DNA of 64,000 bases from positions 11,779,753 to 11,843,752 of the forward strand of contig NC_066522.1 in NCBI RefSeq assembly GCF_024679095.1, written 5' to 3'. The translations under genes were made by a program, and so were the position numbers. This document shows positions 1-25,635 of the stretch, one piece after another. The first letter of the stretch is position 1. Every line of letters begins with the position of its first letter. The stretch is from Eriocheir sinensis (taxonomy: Eukaryota; Arthropoda; Malacostraca; Decapoda; Varunidae). The notes under the pieces are model-generated. The model was given only the letters and a program-made list of their open reading frames with translations, did no database searches and had not been told where the DNA came from.

Positions 1-511
1 TAGGTCGTAAAGTTCGGTTGGAGTAGTTTAAATATGCTCCCCGACCCTAAGCCCTCTGCGAGCTATTTTGCGGCTGCGGCGGCTGCAGTGTCGCCGCGGC
101 CAGCAGAGGAGGCGACGCACTTTCGTAAACATTATCCCATATTTTCAAGAGTAAAAAAAAAGTCCTTGAATTGGATTTTCAAAGCGTTTCCATGACTGTT
201 GAAGGTTTGTAGAAAAGATATATGAAGAGATACTGATGTTTCATAAAGTAGATTATGAGATACTGGCACGGACCTAATACGAATCTTTACCAATAAGGCA
301 GACAAGCTCATTTACTCTAATGATCTGGGAGCGAGAAAGCCAATGTTATGGGTGGACTTGCTCTCCGGCTAGGCTCCGCCCACCCCTACCCCCCATGCTT
401 CACCTTGCAGTGAAGAGCGGGGCCCGCTGAAGGCCACTCCATGTATCCTTCCTCCAAGGTGCTCCTGGCCTTTGTTTACATTGTTGAGCCCATTAGGGAT
501 AGATCCTTACC

Positions 512-718
512 ATGTTCTCAGGACAAAGTAGAAACACTGCCGCTAACTGGAGTCACTTGCAGGGTGTCCAGGATACCCCGCGTTATAACGTTGTCCCTTT
601 AGTCTCTACTAGTGTTTTCCTCGTCACTCTGGGTAGTCTGTTCTTCTTCGCCAGTGTCTTTGGGGGGCTGAGCAGTCTGTTTTGCTGTTCAAATCCCGGA
701 CAAGCCACCATTGTTTAA
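512..718 (+). CDS. Possible small single-span membrane protein
   Basis: This 68-codon open frame starts at an ATG with A at -3 (ttaccATG), four codons after an in-frame TAG. A polar start is followed by one long hydrophobic stretch, VSTSVFLVTLGSLFFFASVF, then CCSNPGQATIV. There is no recognisable family and no nearby polyadenylation signal. A chance frame cannot be excluded. Confidence 0.25.
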   Translation: MFSGQSRNTAANWSHLQGVQDTPRYNVVPLVSTSVFLVTLGSLFFFASVFGGLSSLFCCSNPGQATIV

Positions 719-1088
719 TGTTTACCTCCCCCGAGTGAAGAGGCTGGGTACCCCGAGTGTTCCGGCCACCTGATGCTGCTCCCCAACCACCCCCGGGGCC
801 GCTCTTACTCTAAAATATACTCAGTTCTTTAAGGTTTTTACTTATTGTAGTTTTACATCCATAAACCACTAGAAACACAAATGAAAGAGGCGATGTTGTT
901 ATTGAGAACATAACCTGTATATAACCGCTGCCTTGATTGAAACTAGCGTGAAATGCGCTAGTTTTAGAGGATTGGCATCACAAAGAGCGGATAAAAAAAA
1001 TTCCGCATAACGCATTTTCAGTGCATGAAAACGCATGCATCTGGTGCATGCTCTAGCGCATTTCTGGAAATCCATTGTTATACGTAAG

Positions 1089-1121
<33 letters not shown>

Positions 1122-1876
1122 GATCAGCACAATTAAATCCTGTACTTGTACTCGATCGGGGTCAAAAGTGCATTGAATTAGCAGTTGTAGCTACGTGTAT
1201 TTCGTACTTTGACTCCATGAAAGTGCTCAACATTTTTACAAGTACTTTTGAGTACAACAACAACAAAAAAATGCAAACTTGTGGCAGGTTTGGTGTTTGA
1301 CGACCTGCGTGGGTGGAGTTGAGGTCAGGGTGAGGGATTAACAATTTAAGGTGTGTCCTAAGCTTGGGCCTTGGGGAGGCCGTGGATTCGAGTACAATAC
1401 AAAAGAACTCGTATACTTGGACTCGAGTTTAGCTGTAAAACTGAGTACTTATAGCCTACTAGGTCGTAGTACCTACTTGGATTCCTGATATCGCACTGTA
1501 GCTAATCACACTCGATCGGACTTGAGTACCTGCATATATACTTGAACCCAAGCCTGACCATATGTCCCAAGGGATTAGCGAGTGAGGGAAAGGGCGCGGT
1601 ACATATACCATGTCACACCCTCATTATCTTCCCCATATAAACAGTCACCCACCCCCCTCCACACATTGAACCTTCGCGGCGATGAATGACATCACAGGAT
1701 TGTGGGATTAGCGAGTGAAGGAAATTTATTAAACTCTCGAGAAAAGAATAAGGGGGGTAAGAATGAATCATGAAGACTGAGAGTACAGCTATAAGGAAAA
1801 ACATGAAAGGAAAAAATATATATTCCAAGCAATGAATAACAATTAAGTGTGTGTGTGATTGATTGATTGATAGTTT

Positions 1877-1879
<3 letters not shown>
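719..1879. other. Non-coding stretch
   Basis: No gene is supported. It holds a short (GT)n at 1093-1120, an 11-bp inverted repeat (951-961 and 1053-1063) and the TACTTG motif cluster. Confidence 0.6.
1141..1553. repeat. Cluster of TACTTG and ACTCGA motifs, possible hAT remnant
   Basis: Many copies of GTACTT, ACTCGA and their complements occur in both orientations. GCTTGGGCC near 1362 and the reverse of AACCCAAGCCTG near 1553 could be decayed hAT-type termini. Confidence 0.35.
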
Positions 1880-1925
<46 letters not shown>

Positions 1926-1995
1926 TTACCTTAGCTCGGATAGTCCTGTCTCCTATCTATATTTATCCAACTTTTCTTTCATTTTATGGAAACTC
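1880..1995 (-). mobile_element. Fragment of the (CA)n-tailed family B 3' end
   Basis: (GT)n followed by TATTTACCTTAGCTCGGATA and ATCCAACTTTTCTTTCATTT matches the 53255 element's terminal region. Confidence 0.5.
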
Positions 1996-5667
<3,672 letters not shown>

Positions 5668-5717
<50 letters not shown>

Positions 5718-5917
5718 TATAGATAGATAGATATAGATATAGATATAGATAGATATAGATATAGATATAGATAGATATAGATATAGATATAGATATAGAT
5801 AGATAGATAGATAGATAGATATAGATATAGATAGATAGATAGATAGATAGATAGATTGATTGATTGATATAGATATACAGTGTACACATACATACGTACA
5901 TACATACATACATACAT
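5668..5917. repeat. (TA)n, (GATA)n and (CATA)n compound microsatellite
   Basis: (TA)n is followed by interspersed GATATA and GATA units, three ATTG units near 5855 and a short (CATA)n tail ending near 5917. The repeats generate long meaningless frames on the minus strand. Confidence 0.95.
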
Positions 5918-6532
5918 TGAATTTAAAACTAGAAACATCTGTGGAAGTCATAGAGGTTGAGGGAATTGAAGAAGAGCTTGTGGGGTTGAGAAGGAGGCAG
6001 TAAGGGTTGAGGAGGAGGTGGTGGTGGTGGTTGATGAGAAAATTGTGGTGGTTTGGGGAACTGTAAAGCTCAAGAAGAAGGCTCTGGAGCTCGAGGAGAT
6101 AGCTGTAGAGGTCAAGGAGGAGGATGTGCTGGTAGTGAAGCTCAATGGGTTTTTTTTCTAGGTTGAGAAGGATGCTTTGGATGTAGAGGTGGAGGTTGTA
6201 GGGGATTGAGGAAGAATTTCTGAAAGACGAAAAATAGGTTGTGAAGATAGAGAAGGATCAGGAAGTCAAAGAGAAGGTAGGAAAAAAAGGTTCTGAAGAT
6301 AAAGAAGCCTTTGGAGATTAAGGTTCTGGTGAGAGTACGTATTTTACAGGGCAAAATTTACCTTTACAGATGCGCATTCCACTCCTTTTTTTCCCTATGC
6401 ACAGCAAACTTTGGGTACCGTACCTAGTGGGAAGGCATTAAATTACGCAAACACTCACCCTTTGACTTGCACACTTATTCATACACACAATCACCCAAGC
6501 ACACAGCCACTACTACACACATCCTCATAAGT

Positions 6533-6571
<39 letters not shown>

Positions 6572-6783
6572 GTTACCTAAGAGTGATCCGATATAGATAA
6601 AAAAAAAAGGTTTAGCCTATAATTTACTCCTTGCTTTTTTTTTTTAAACATTTACAGTAGGATACACTCATCTGAATATTGCCCTCATGAATTGGTAAGA
6701 CTATAAATTTAGCTCGTATAAATTGGTGCGTAGGTAGATGCTGTATATATCTATCATTCTCGAGAAACATACGGTATATAATA

Positions 6784-6787
<4 letters not shown>

Positions 6788-6866
<79 letters not shown>
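6788..6866. repeat. (CT)n microsatellite
   Basis: An uninterrupted CT dinucleotide run of about 79 bases. Confidence 0.97.
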
Positions 6867-6870
<4 letters not shown>

Positions 6871-7171
6871 CTTCGTCTTCAAAATTTTTACTAGAACATT
6901 CATCATAGTCTGCAAGTATACATACCGTACATCAATCAGCTATGATGTCCCTTTATGAACCAATATTATTTCACCTTATACGTTGTGTTCTGGTGATCTT
7001 TATTTATTTATTTTTTATTGTGACGGGCAGTGAATCATTTTACCTTCGTATTGTTTCCTCATTACTTGAATCTCATGTTTAGATCATCTTGGGAGGGGAG
7101 AGGCGATTCCAATCACGTGTCTGCTGCTGCTGTTGGGGATTCCTCAAACGCATACATGTTACGGCATATCA

Positions 7172-7177
7172 TTTACT

Positions 7178-7232
<55 letters not shown>

Positions 7233-7342
7233 TAATAAGAGAAGTTGTCAGCCTTGTAGATTGTGTCTATTGCCAAGTTTCAGGTCTTTTTGTTCAATAT
7301 TTATACCATGTACGTTTACGAGATGCTTTGAAGGCCATGGTG

Positions 7343-7399
<57 letters not shown>
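7172..7399. repeat. Two (CT)n arrays with a 115-bp spacer
   Basis: (CT)n runs at about 7172-7229 and 7346-7399 flank a unique spacer. Confidence 0.95.
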
Positions 7400-7402
<3 letters not shown>

Positions 7403-7755
7403 ATAGTTAGGAAGCGTGACCAGTGTTAGGCGAGACAGTCACGGGGTGTTAACTGCGCCACACGCCTGCTTCCTATCCTCCTCTATTAACAGTAAGTAAC
7501 GGGAGCTCATCTCTTCCCGTAAAGTTTAGTTGTAGTCATTGGTTAACCATATTTTGGAGTACATGCAGTGCTGTCTGTAGATGTTGCTTCGTATCCTCCT
7601 CTATTAGTACGATGTTATGGTAATCTCTTCTCGAATGTAGAGTTCAGTGGTTGTAATTTTGTTGACCACACGTATTCTGCGAGCTTTGTATAATGGGTAG
7701 TAGTGCTGTGTGTGTTTCGTTGGCTTTGGACGTGACGCACTGTTACGAACATATT

Positions 7756-8228
7756 GACATTGAGATCTGCTAGAGTTAGCGTCACATGTGAAATCTGGCA
7801 GAGTTAGTGTTACACTTGAGATCCGGCTAAGTTATGTTACATTTGAGATCTGGCTGAGTTAGTTTTACATTTGGGATCCGACTGAGTTAGTGTTTCATTT
7901 GAGATTTGGCTGAGTTAGTGTTACAGTTGAGATCTGGCTGAGTTAGTGTTACATTTGAGATCTGGCTGAGTTAGTGTTACAGTTGAGATCTAGCTGAGTT
8001 AGTGTTACATTTGAGATCTGGCTGAGTTAGTGTTACATTTGAGATCTGGCTGAGTTAATTAGTGTCGCGTGAAAATTTAATCTGGCTGAGTTAGTGTTAT
8101 ATTTGAGTTCTGCCTGAGTTAGTGTTACTTTGAGATGTCTGAATTAGTGTTATATTTGAGTTCTGGTTGAGTTAGTGTTACTTTGAGATCTGGCTGAGTT
8201 AGTGTTACATTTGAGTTCTGGCTGAGTA
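7756..8228 (+). repeat. 28-bp minisatellite
   Basis: About 16 imperfect units of GAGATCTGGCTGAGTTAGTG plus TTACATTT, several with indels. Units become less regular towards both ends. No open frame is maintained. Confidence 0.93.
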
Positions 8229-8454
8229 GTACGAGGGAAGCATGTGGTAACCGAATGGCATTGAGATAGGTGTTATCTGGGCCGGAAGCCAGCGCGTCCT
8301 GGCTGGACTACTACACCACCATCAGCATCGTGTGTTCGTGTGTGTGGAACAGTGGCCGCTTACTTGTGCGTGACATTTTTTTCGCTTTAATGGCAATTTT
8401 TGTAAAAGTTTAAGGTCTAGTAGCACAGTAGTAGATTTTCAATTTCCTTCCCAG

Positions 8455-8574
8455 CATGCCGGCGGCCAGCAGCAGATCGGTGCCGCAGCCTCGTCCAGCC
8501 TCGCGCAGCCTCTCACGTTGGCCCAGCGTCTTCAGATCCTGCTTCAGATGAGCTCTGTCCGAGACGAGGAGTAA
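8455..8574 (+). CDS. Possible short 3'-terminal exon
   Basis: A good acceptor (aatttccttcccag) is followed by 39 codons ending in TAA. The frame reads HAGGQQQIGAAASSSLAQ, then LTLAQRLQILLQMSSVRDEE, which would be an amphipathic helix. GC content and CpG are higher than around it. No upstream exon was found, so this may be chance. Confidence 0.22.
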   Translation, partial: HAGGQQQIGAAASSSLAQPLTLAQRLQILLQMSSVRDEE

Positions 8575-9027
8575 TGCACCACTTGATGTAGCAACGGCGA
8601 GATGAGCAGCTGTTTTCTCTTACAGGTCCGTAATATTGTCAGATTTTTTAGGGGGCTAGAGGGTTTCTTTTTCAGGTTCATGAGGGGGGAGGGGGGGGGA
8701 TGGCGAGCGAAGTGGGCATGCACAAGTGGGTAAATTAAAAAAAAAAATAAGCACATTTAGGGGCATTTTGAGGCCGATATAGAAAACATTTAAGGGCTAT
8801 AGCCCCCCAGAAATTACAGCAATGTCTCAATATTTTCTACATATGTCATAATATGAACTAAGTTATACTGGCTGAAGGTGAGATCCAGCAAGTGAATGTC
8901 AACAATAGATGAAATGCGAGAAAGTTTGACTTCTCTTGTCATTTCATGAATTAAGCAAAAAAGTTTTAAAAATGCATTGTGGGTGCATAAAAAAAACTTT
9001 TGAGGTCCATTTATAATGTTTATTGTT

Positions 9028-9178
<151 letters not shown>

Positions 9179-9302
9179 TTTACCATAATTTCTGATGTCA
9201 TATTCATTGAGTATAATGTGATCGTTAATAATTAGTGTTATTAGTGCTATAGTTAATAACTTGGCATTACATGATAATCATATTTTTTTATTTCATTACT
9301 GA

Positions 9303-9499
<197 letters not shown>

Positions 9500-9841
9500 C
9501 CAGAAAACAACATATGGACTGCAGCCATTTTTTTAAATGAAATGTTTTAATTCATGCTTATGGATTCCATTAACTATATATTCTTGTTCAGTTTTATTCT
9601 CGGCATGAATCTGCATACCCTTTCCCCTTGGTTATTCCAGGAGGCCGTTATGAGCATGTTTCTGATCATATGGATTGTTTAGTGGTATGCCAAGAAAGTA
9701 ATGTTACCTTTTACACATCAGACAATAGATATATGTTAGTAAAATAAGCATTTCCTATTACTTATTGTGAAATCAAAGTGACTCCAAATGATTAGATTGT
9801 TAATGTTTAGAGCTACTGAGTTACTGTAAAATTTATTGCAG

Positions 9842-11658
9842 AGGAGCAGCAGAGGGCGATGTTGACCATGACAGTGATGCAGCATGAGAGGGAAGCAGTA
9901 GGAGGATTCAGTAAGGAGGTGGTTGAGGATAAAGGGGATGTGTTGTCAAGTCTTCGCCATCTGCATCGCACCCTGCAGGAGTGCCACTGGAGAGTGCAGT
10001 CGGTCGACCACGCTCTCTGTACTCAAGGTAACAACAAAAGTCTTGATCATCTCCAGAATCAAAATGGAAATGATCACAGTTTTCAGTTTCCAGTTGGTAA
10101 AGATCATAGTCTCCAGAACCAACCTGGAGAAAGTCATAACCTGCAGCTGCAGAATGAAACTGTGAAAGAATACAGCTTAAAGAATGAAGCTGGAAAAAAT
10201 GACAACTTTCAGAATGAAGCTGGAAAGAAACAGAATCTTGAGGATCAGTCCAGAGAAATTATTGAACAGAATAAAGATAATGATGCTCAAGATAACCCCG
10301 AAGATCATAATCACCAAAATGAAATTAAAGAAGAATTAAAACCTGAAAATCTATCACGGCAAGACACCTTCCACAAAGAATTACCTCAAGAAAAAAAATC
10401 CCAACAAGATATAAAACATGAGGATGAAAGCTTTCCACTGCAAGATGAAGGTAATAATCTCCTTGATCTATTCAATGATTCGAAGGAAAACCTTCCAACC
10501 CAACCTACAAAAGACATTGATCTCCAGAAAGCCTCGAAAGAATGTACTGTGCTCCCTTATTCGAGACCTGACCACCACATTCACACCCAAGGCAAGAAGG
10601 AAACAACCCTCATGAACAATACTCAGAGTACTTGTGACCTTGATTACACAATCTCTCCTCATAAACAACAGTTAAGAGGCTCAATTAGGCAGGGGATGCT
10701 GGATGGTGATCTAGCTACTGTAGACTACATTGGAGCTACAATGGAGCTTCAGCATAATTATACAGACCTCAGTGTAAGTAAGACATGTTCAGTACCATAC
10801 ATCACAACTGATGACATCCATCACCAACTCGTTGATCAACATTTGAAGTGTTCAGATAAAGTTGCTAAAGAAGTTAATACAGAAAACTGCAGTCAATTGA
10901 GCGAGATCAGATGTAGGGCTGATCATAGAGAAAAATCTTCGAAAAATGAATTTTTTCATGAAAGAGAAATAGACTTATTCAAAAATCAAAAGACAAGTGA
11001 CTCAGCTTTCGAAGACCAGAAGAAAGACAAGGTTATAGATGGTAAAAGAAATTTGGGTAAAGTTGCTCTTGTTGATACTTTTCCAGATGTAACCCAGAAA
11101 ATGGATATTATTTGGGAGGCGCTTGAAAAGCTTCGATCACACTTCCTTGCCTTGCATTCTTCTATTGTGGACTCCTCTAGCCACTGCCTTTATCAGGAGC
11201 TTGACAAGTCACTTGATAAATCTGATTTTACTTTATTGAGAGCAAACAAAGTTGCAGAGCCCACTGACCTGGCTGAAGAACATCATGCCAGGTGTGAGGA
11301 TGAGGCTGGGATGTTGCATCAGACAACCGGTGAAGCAACACAGCCATGTCAGTCCTTTTGTAAGCAATCTTCTCACAAAGAAACACTGTCGAGAAAACTA
11401 TCTCAACCTGCCTGTCATGCATTGTCAAAAAACTGTACCAGATCATGTACATTCCAACATCCAGTCAATGAAGCATTAGCGAGTGATAGCACAGCATGTA
11501 GAGGAATCTTATTCCGAGGGTGGCGAGAGGGCTGTCTTTGCATAGGGCTGGTGCTCCTCCTGCTGTTGCTGCTTCTGTTTCTTGCCAGCTGCCTCCTGTT
11601 GATGCTACCTATTGTGAGTGTCTCTGTTAGGAATGCAGGTGGTCTTCCTGCTTTCTAG
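9842..11658 (+). CDS. Large exon of a hydrophilic, C-terminally anchored protein (KASH-like candidate)
   Basis: A 600-codon open frame, unlike the microsatellite frames around it, has normal codon variety. An acceptor (aaatttattgcag) lies just upstream and the frame stays open through EEQQRAML, so ATG 9859 is probably internal. Order: a short helical segment (LRHLHRTLQECHWRVQSVDH); about 80 residues of degenerate repeats of roughly 11 residues (pattern NEAGKND.FQ); a long Lys/Glu/Asn/His-rich region; another helical segment (IIWEALEKLRSHFLALHSS); and FRGWREGCLCIG followed by a Leu-rich membrane segment (residues about 559-583). Either it ends 15 residues later at 11656, or it splices at ATT|GTGAGT (11613). 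The layout recalls KASH or tail-anchored proteins, but no terminal PPPx exon was found. The protein itself is not recognised. Confidence 0.6.
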
Positions 11659-11993
11659 CCCTAATTCTCTCCTTTGTTTCCTCATATTGCTTTCTGTAAT
11701 CTCTCTCTTTCTGACTGCAGTTTTCTGGACTTACTTCCATAACAATATTATCTGAACACCTCTAATGCTGAAGTGTAAACAAATATATTCAGATCACCAA
11801 TTTTTTTCCTCATTTATGTTGTAGAACAAAAAATGGTGCAACATGATTAATTAATTTAGAAACAAACTTGACCACCACTTCCTCCACCTTGGCATTCGCT
11901 AAAGTAGAAATGCCTTGGTAGCTATTTGATGATTTGATTTGAGTTTAAAACAGACCATCCAGTCTGGGTCTGTGGGGTCTGAACATCTATGTA

Positions 11994-12127
<134 letters not shown>

Positions 12128-12812
12128 CAAGGTCACAATTGGGCCGCCGAGTGACTCACACAAGTAGCATCCCTTCCAAGTAGGTTAAGGAACCCTAAAT
12201 AGTAGACGAAGATCCCTAGCAAGGATGAGCCTGCCAAGGGAGACTACGCAACAAATGATGAATCTCAGACTGGGTTGTGGTGAGCCTTGATAAGTAGCCC
12301 AGATAATCTTCCCACTAGCAATGCCTCCTTGGTAATGTGATTTTGTAGACCTCATGCGGAGTCTCTCGGGATAACTGTGATGAATGTGATGAATTTTGTA
12401 CGTACTTATGCCTGTCATCATTCCTGTTTGTAGTGTGTAAATATCCATACTATAGTACTACTTGTAAGGTACCTAAATAATGTTCAAAATAGGATCATTT
12501 ATTTCGTTGCCATACTTCTTTTGTACTGATTTTTACTAACTACTTAGTTTTATTTATTTTTTTCTTATTGAAGGTTTACATAGTTGTTTTTAGATTCATA
12601 TTTGGTTGACAAGAAGGGAAATGCAAATGGGTTCAGATATTTTAACTTTTTTTATATTACACTGTTCTAGTCTCAAAGGTTTGTGTTCACCTGCAATATT
12701 CAGTTTACTCTTGTATGATTCTGTTTCACAAAATGCACACACAGAGCATTTTAATGATTATAGTACACTATGATTTTTATTTTTGTATGTTTATAAGTAA
12801 AGGTTTAATATG

Positions 12813-12895
<83 letters not shown>
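12813..12895. repeat. (TC)n microsatellite
   Basis: An uninterrupted TC run of about 83 bases. Confidence 0.97.
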
Positions 12896-12896
<1 letters not shown>

Positions 12897-13196
12897 ACAC
12901 ACTAATGTCATGCCTAATCTAACCAGTCATGTCGCAACTAGCAGTGATAACTGTGCCAAATGGTATGCTAAGATGGTAAGTGATTCATACAGTGAGAAGT
13001 AAGACACTAAATGTGTGTAGTGTAGAGAAGTGACAGTATATTAGCCAGACCTGCTAGACCTTGGTGTCTGATGGTCCGTGTGTCACAAGAAAGTATAGAT
13101 GTATAGAATTGTCCGGTGTAAGACTTCCATATTTATGTACTCATTGAGCTGTGACTTACACCATACAAAGGGGTCTTGTCATGTTTATGCCAATAC

Positions 13197-13197
<1 letters not shown>

Positions 13198-13283
<86 letters not shown>
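13198..13283. repeat. (TA)n microsatellite
   Basis: An uninterrupted TA run of about 86 bases. Confidence 0.97.
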
Positions 13284-13286
<3 letters not shown>

Positions 13287-14701
13287 GTGCCATACTTTCT
13301 AAGTTGTAATAGTTATAGTTGTGGAAGATATTTTTTTTGTGAATCGTCTACCTGGGTCAGCAGAGGTCACAGGAATAATTAGATAATCCGTGACTCACCC
13401 TGTGAGTGCATGTTGCTCAGGAGTTTGGAGGCGGCGGTGAACTGCAGGTGAGCATGCCCGAGGCCGTGAGGAAGGCAAGAATCTCGATCAATAAGACAGA
13501 ATTTTTGTCTCAAAACAATGCTGTACTTTCAGTATTACAAATTTTTCTCTATTTGAAAAATATCCTTCCAGCACTCGTGTAAACATTGGTGCCATCTCAA
13601 CACCTGTAAATTCCAAGTGTTGGCGAGCATTGGTACTCTGCGGTCCGCACGCCCACGCCCCCGCGTTCGTCCCCGCCACGTGACCGCCGTGATAAGTTGT
13701 GACATGTTTTGTACCTCACATTACTTTTTAAGACAAATGAATTACCATGAATGCTTTAAAGTTTAAACCCATCTTGTTGTTTTTGTTACGATAATATCCT
13801 TCTATACAACACCTGCAGAGACCTGTCACATTAATAAATATTCTATATTATTATTATTTTTTTTTGATGAAACTGGAAACATCGCCCCGATATTTGCAAT
13901 CACCGAGTGAGAGTAACCTTAGCATCAGTGTCTGTAACTTCCTATTGAATAGAGTCAAGAGGATGGTGGAGGAGATGGAGGGGACTAGGTGGGGAGCGAC
14001 ACTGCAGAACTTCACGGTGGTTGCGGCAAAATAGCGTTGGTCGGCTCACGCGATGACCTCCTCCCCCTTCCCCCCTTCCTCACCCCTTTCTCCCGCTTTG
14101 ACCTGACACTCCTCACCCTCACCTACCTCCATGCCTTCACCCATCCCAACCTCAGCCCCAGTCCCTCCGCTCCTCGTGAGGCCGGCCGGCACGCGGCCGC
14201 GGGCTGAGAGCAGAGGCATGGTCTGGACAGGGTTAAAAGGTGGTGGTGCTGCAGGCTGGAAGCCTTGCGTCAAGTTGTGTCTGTCTTGGCTCGCGTTATG
14301 AACCCCTGAACTGGAAATATCAAGTGAATGAATAATGTGTGTCTAATTACATGTATACGACGTGCAAAGTGTGTTGTCATCGGACATAAATGTGTACCCT
14401 TCATATATGAGCTTGGATGAAAAGCCAGTCATGTAAATCTTGTTAATGCGAGAGATAAGTTAGCAGAGTATACCTTGAACACTGAGACAACTATTGAGTC
14501 GTGTAGGCAGTGACTTGGTTGCGTGATCAGTCTGACGTGTGAATTCCAATCGAGCCGCGTCAGGTAACCACGCTAGCCAGGCATGAATAGCCAGACAAGT
14601 AGGTGGTGGACAAATTTTGTTACGAAGTGAATGCTGGTGTTAGTTACGTAATCATGCGGACAAGATAATAACTTTCATAGTTAATCTAGTGACTTGAATC
14701 A

Positions 14702-23470
<8,769 letters not shown>

Positions 23471-24056
23471 ATGAAGACTCAAGCAACCTCATTACAGTGT
23501 ATTTTCTTATAATTATTCAACCCTGCTCAACTGCACTGACGATTCCTTAAATGCTCTTATTACCTAACTTATACAGGGCTGTGATATCCCCCCCCCCTCC
23601 CTCCTATCTACTGTCCTCATTCGGAACTCCGTGATCCTGAATAAGGCATTAATAATTTATTCTAATCCATATTCACCCTCTGTGGCTCTGGCTGTTGCTA
23701 GGCGCCCTTGCTCTAGTAAACACAACTGTTTGAATTGTGCAGCTTGCATCTCAGCACAACTAATATAACTGCAATCTGTTTTGTCAAGGGGAAACAGCCA
23801 AGAACTCTCTGCCGTAGCTTGTGCACCGTCAATGAGTTAAATGACGATAAACATACACCAACCTATTACTCTATTATGCTGCCGGTGCTACAGATAAAGG
23901 GAAAAATGGGGCAATAGTAAGGATTTGGACATCTCTACACTCTTTCCTGGAGTTTCCCGGGAGGTTTGAAGGTTAGTGGAAAATAGGCAGTAGAAGAGCA
24001 GTTGGTTAAGTATAGAAAGCGAGATATCGGCTGGTTACAACTACCAATCCTTACTT

Positions 24057-24112
24057 CATATGTGTGCTGTAATATCACCTGTCAGGGAGCATATTGTAAG
24101 GTGTAAAGCGTC
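24057..24112 (+). repeat. Dispersed 55-bp repeat, copy 1
   Basis: GTGCTGTAATATCACCTGTC and the following AGCATATTGTAAGGTGT recur at 25580-25635. Confidence 0.75.
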
Positions 24113-24169
24113 AAATCAAATGAAATGTAGAGAATTCTAACCAAGTCCTCCCACCGCCCGTTTTCTCTC

Positions 24170-24341
24170 TACTGTAGAAAACGGTCGGCGGCGGTCTGTC
24201 AAACACCCCACCACGGCCGCTGTCTCACGCCGGGCCCTGAGCCACTATTTAGCTGTGTTGTGCGTCCATTACTCATCGACAGAGTGTTGGAGTGCTCCTC
24301 GTACCCACGGGAGTGTCCGGGCCGGCGGTAGGGGGCGGAAG
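24170..24341 (+). promoter_or_regulatory. GC-rich stretch with strong donor, possible non-coding first exon
   Basis: A locally CpG-rich stretch in AT-rich DNA ends at a consensus donor AAG|GTGAGT (GT at 24342). It lies 0.7 kb after the sulfotransferase stop codon. It could be a promoter and 5' UTR exon of a + strand gene, perhaps a distant MTTP leader, but no coding start is present. Confidence 0.22.
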
Positions 24342-25579
24342 GTGAGTGTTAACCGGTGTGTGGAAGTGGCGAGGGTGCTTCAGGTGGAGGCCCATCCTGG
24401 AGAACGCCCCGCCCCCTAGGGTAGGAAGGCTTGGTTAGGGTCAGCAGGGCCAAGGCTGAGCCCCTCTTCCTCCCCCTCCTCACAGAGTCCTCAAGGCTCG
24501 TCATGCCGTGCCCAATGCGCGCCACAATCACAGTCAATGCAATGCTTCAAAGCTGTGCCTACACTTCTAGACTATATAGTGCCAGTATTATGTAGAGAAG
24601 TAAGACTGCCATTAGGGGATAAGCATATACTATAGATTTGGTGTGCACTTTAAGCAGCCAGAAGTTCCCAAAATATTCTAATTTATACTTTTAGGTGTTT
24701 GACTTGTTATAAAAAAATAATGCTTGTTTCATATTCTCTTGTTTCTCTTAATCTCAAAATGTTCTAAAAGATTAGATTTAATGTGATTTTTAAGTTGATT
24801 CTCACTTGGAACAATTTGACTCATGATGCTGACACCTCAGGGTTTGAATTCAAATTATATTCCTCATTGTCTTTGCCCTCATCATCATGTGACACCCCAC
24901 ATAGGCCAGGTGGGGGTCCAGACAGTCATGTGATATACGGTACTGATGAGTGCTCCAGGAAACACATTATTAAGGAGGGTCAGTCCATGACCTCAGCCTC
25001 CTTTGTCATTGGAGTTTTTTTCTTTTTAGTGCCATGAAGGGCATGCATTCACAAATTTTTAATCTCCTTGTTTCATGAAAAATATTTCCTTGTATTGATA
25101 TTTTCTTTCCTTGGCATGCTATTCATCTATAGAAAACCTAAGGGTTAAATGAAATAAACTCACAGATGCTTCCATTCAGCATTCCATTATGGGTGAGCTG
25201 TGCAGAGATCAATCTGTGCATAATTTTTTTTATTGCTTTTTATAGCAGATCAGCATTAGTACAATTATAAAATCGCACACCATACCATGCAAACACTTTT
25301 TACCTTTTCATGGTAAGTAGGATAGACATTTATCTTGCTAAAACTAGCTGACTTATGCCTTACCACAAAACAAAGCTGTGTCAAGTATGCCAAGATATTC
25401 CTGCTGTGTTTTTGGACATAAACTAATCATGAAACCTGAATTACCTTATAGAAAAAGTCTTACATAAGACTTGTTTCTATTTCATTGATATAAATGACTT
25501 CTGCCATAAAAGTCTCATCTCACATTATTTAGTTTCCTACTGCTTCTATGAAGTTTCAAGCAGTATTTATATCACCACC

Positions 25580-25635
25580 TCATATTTGTGCTGTAATATC
25601 ACCTGTCAAGGAGCATAATATATTGTAAGGTGTGC
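25580..25635 (+). repeat. Dispersed 55-bp repeat, copy 2
   Basis: This is the second copy of the 24057-24112 repeat with a small insertion (ATAAT). Confidence 0.75.

Noticed and set aside
34..192. 52-codon frame MLPDPKPSASYFAAAAAAVS at the left edge
   Set aside because: Short, Ala-rich from a GCG/GCT repeat, and too close to the edge to judge. It may be part of a real exon, but nothing else supports it.
13421..13447. 27-nt microexon EFGGGGELQ
   Set aside because: It has AG and GT borders, but the upstream sequence lacks a pyrimidine tract and no phase partner of known function exists.
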